From assembly GCA_903864375.1 (NCBI GenBank), contig CAIPFS010000062.1:1-6780 (forward strand): a stretch of DNA of 6,780 bases, in the 5' to 3' direction. A program made the position numbers and the translations under genes. This stretch comes from an uncultured Verrucomicrobiota bacterium. Its GTDB lineage: Bacteria; Verrucomicrobiota; Verrucomicrobiia; Limisphaerales; UBA9464. Positions 5,828 through 6,780 of this stretch are shown here, in pieces (within the stretch, counting starts at the first letter, position 1; each line of letters opens with the position of its first letter). The notes beneath the pieces were generated by a model that did not search any database, was not told where the DNA came from, and was given only the letters and a program-made list of their open reading frames with translations.

Positions 5828-6504
5828 AAATCAGGTCTCTTATTGGAGGGGTTCTGACGCTTCTGACCCTTGGGTCTGCAGTGGTGGCACTTCAGCAGCA
5901 TCAACGATTGACCGCCCTTCGTTTGGGACGCGACACCATGCCCGAAGCCACTCACCTGGCCCCAATCCACCAGAAGGCGACGACTGAATCGTCACCGACG
6001 AATTCCATCGCGAGTTTAACGCCCGCCGAGCATCTGGAGCTGTTGCAGCTCCGGGGACGGGTGCGTCCCTTGATGGATCAGATCGCCGAGGCGCAGACCG
6101 GAACCAATCGAGTGACCCGATTGCGCGCCCAACTGGCCGATATCCGAAAATGGGGCGAGCCCCCGGGTCCAGGGTACATGCGGCGTTCCGAGGCCCGAAA
6201 TCTGGGGAATGGAACCCCGGAAGCGGTCCTGGAGACCTTTATGTGGGCACTTGAACACCGGGACGCCGGCACCCTGATCGGGCTGATGAGCGAGCCCGAG
6301 CGTCAATCCATGGAACGGCAGTTGAGCGATCAGGGACCGGACAAATTCTTCAGCGAGGTCACCGGCTTCCCGGGAGGAAGGATACTGCAACGAAAGGTGC
6401 CTGATGACCACACGGTGGTCTTGGAGGTTGAATACCTTCCGGGAGTAACCTACTTCATCGAATTCCGGCAATCAACCCACGGATGGGTCATGGTTCTGGA
6501 TTAG
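5824..6504 (+). CDS. membrane-anchored coiled-coil protein of unknown function, third gene of the sigma factor operon
   Basis: A 226-residue protein. ATG at 5824 overlaps the previous stop codon as ATGA, a standard sign of translational coupling. The N-terminus is a signal anchor or uncleaved signal (residues 4-22, RSLIGGVLTLLTLGSAVVA), placing the rest outside the cytoplasm. A polar linker follows, then a helical, partly coiled-coil stretch (PAEHLELLQLRGRVRPLMDQIAEA and RVTRLRAQLADIRKW, about 67-110). The C-terminal domain begins with NLGNGTPEAVLETFMWALEHRDAGTLIGLM (about 127-155) and ends in beta-like segments (HTVVLEVEYLPGVTYFIEFRQ). The layout of leucine-rich coiled coil followed by a TPEA...FMWAL segment is one I recall from genes behind ECF sigma factors in Verrucomicrobiota; that is recollection, not a search. 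The segment resembles domains that measure a residue count or substrate per gene duty in no way I can name, so no function is proposed. Confidence 0.8.
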   Translation: MKIRSLIGGVLTLLTLGSAVVALQQHQRLTALRLGRDTMPEATHLAPIHQKATTESSPTNSIASLTPAEHLELLQLRGRVRPLMDQIAEAQTGTNRVTRLRAQLADIRKWGEPPGPGYMRRSEARNLGNGTPEAVLETFMWALEHRDAGTLIGLMSEPERQSMERQLSDQGPDKFFSEVTGFPGGRILQRKVPDDHTVVLEVEYLPGVTYFIEFRQSTHGWVMVLD

Positions 6505-6561
6505 GCGATCGTCGAACGTTTTCGCTTCCTCCAAAGAGCCACTGGACGTGGTACGGCGCAA

Positions 6562-6605
6562 CCGATTGGAAAGTCGGCGAAACGGCAGACAGAAATGTCT
6601 GCGCT
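6562..6605. repeat. dispersed Verrucomicrobiota-type repeat, copy 2 (two tandem hairpins)
   Basis: Two hairpins lie seven bases apart. The first pairs CCGATT (6562-6567) with AGTCGG (6572-6577) over the loop GGAA, with one T-G wobble. The second pairs GCAGACA (6585-6591) with TGTCTGC (6596-6602) perfectly over the loop GAAA. Both loops are GNRA type when read on the plus strand. The right end, AATGTCTGCGCT (6594-6605), is identical to copy 1 at 2502-2513. Read on the minus strand the element encodes AAQTFLSAVSPTFQS, which I recall as a very common spurious peptide in verrucomicrobial genomes. It starts 57 bp after the last operon gene and could act in mRNA 3'-end protection or termination. 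Confidence 0.65.
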
Positions 6606-6709
6606 GCGGAGCCAGCCCGCCTCGGTCCTGCGGACGGCCATTGGGATTCACCCCTGTAAAAATGTCGCGATTCGAACCGCCTCAGGCCCGGCGGGAGCCT
6701 CAACCTACC

Positions 6710-6738
6710 AATGTTACTTATATCCAATAGGTTACATT
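6710..6738. repeat. imperfect inverted repeat near the window end
   Basis: AATGTTAC (6710-6717) and GTTACATT (6731-6738) are inverted with a single mismatch around a 13-base AT-rich spacer. This could be an operator or weak hairpin for a gene beyond the window; the evidence is only the symmetry. Confidence 0.25.
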
Positions 6739-6780
6739 GACAATCTACAAGGCCATGGTCGGGCGAACCTCCTGGTGAGC

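Larger units (their letters stand above)
6505..6780. other. non-coding region downstream of the sigma factor operon
   Basis: After the stop codon at 6504 no credible gene begins before the window edge. Short open frames on both strands here are readings of the repeat at 6562-6605. Besides that repeat there is one imperfect inverted repeat (6710-6738). TTGACA at 6737-6742 has no -10 partner at 16-18 bp. No T-tract terminator follows the operon; the repeat hairpins may serve that purpose. Confidence 0.6.

Noticed and set aside
6488..6730. Short open frames on both strands after the operon
   Set aside because: They are translations of the repeat hairpins and carry no start signal or domain.
1..6780. 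CRISPR array, tRNA or rRNA gene, insertion sequence, prophage or defence system
   Set aside because: No regularly spaced direct repeats, no tRNA cloverleaf that I could fold, and no transposase, integrase, nuclease or toxin motif in any supported gene.

Overview
The window looks like chromosomal DNA of a GC-rich bacterium in the phylum Verrucomicrobiota, probably the Limisphaerales/Pedosphaera side. Three things point there. The prepilin-like protein carries the N-terminal signature typical of this phylum (FTLIELLVVIAIIAILAG followed by MLLPALSKAK). An ECF sigma factor is followed directly by single-pass membrane proteins with coiled coils and a TPEAVLETFMWAL-type domain. Two copies of a short dispersed repeat occur, whose minus-strand reading gives the AAQTFLSAVSPTFQS or SADIHVRFW type peptides that I recall from this group's intergenic DNA. 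The taxonomic call is an inference from these patterns; no rRNA or tRNA gene is present to anchor it.

Layout. Positions 3-1385 (+) are the 3' part of valS, the only housekeeping gene. A 165-bp convergent gap (1386-1550) holds an imperfect GC-rich hairpin. A minus-strand cluster follows, read from right to left: a type IV prepilin-like protein (3855-2989), a small predicted lipoprotein (2966-2574) and a secreted phosphodiesterase/alkaline phosphatase superfamily enzyme (2471-1551). The first dispersed repeat copy sits in the leader between the last two. A 420-bp divergent region (3856-4275) holds two small adjacent inverted repeats.

On the plus strand lies a tight three-gene operon: an ECF sigma factor (4276-4845), a membrane-anchored coiled-coil protein with a headless pseudopilin domain (4850-5827), and a second membrane-anchored coiled-coil protein of unknown function (5824-6504, ATGA overlap). 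The rest (6505-6780) is non-coding and carries the second repeat copy as two consecutive hairpins.

How the parts may work together. The sigma factor and the two proteins translated with it look like a regulatory module. The membrane proteins occupy the position where an anti-sigma factor is normally found, but no zinc anti-sigma motif is visible. The middle protein shares its extracytoplasmic domain plan with the prepilin encoded divergently next door. It is therefore possible, though not shown, that the module senses or controls pseudopilin-type surface proteins. This is the part of the window most worth a second look; everything else appears ordinary for the group.
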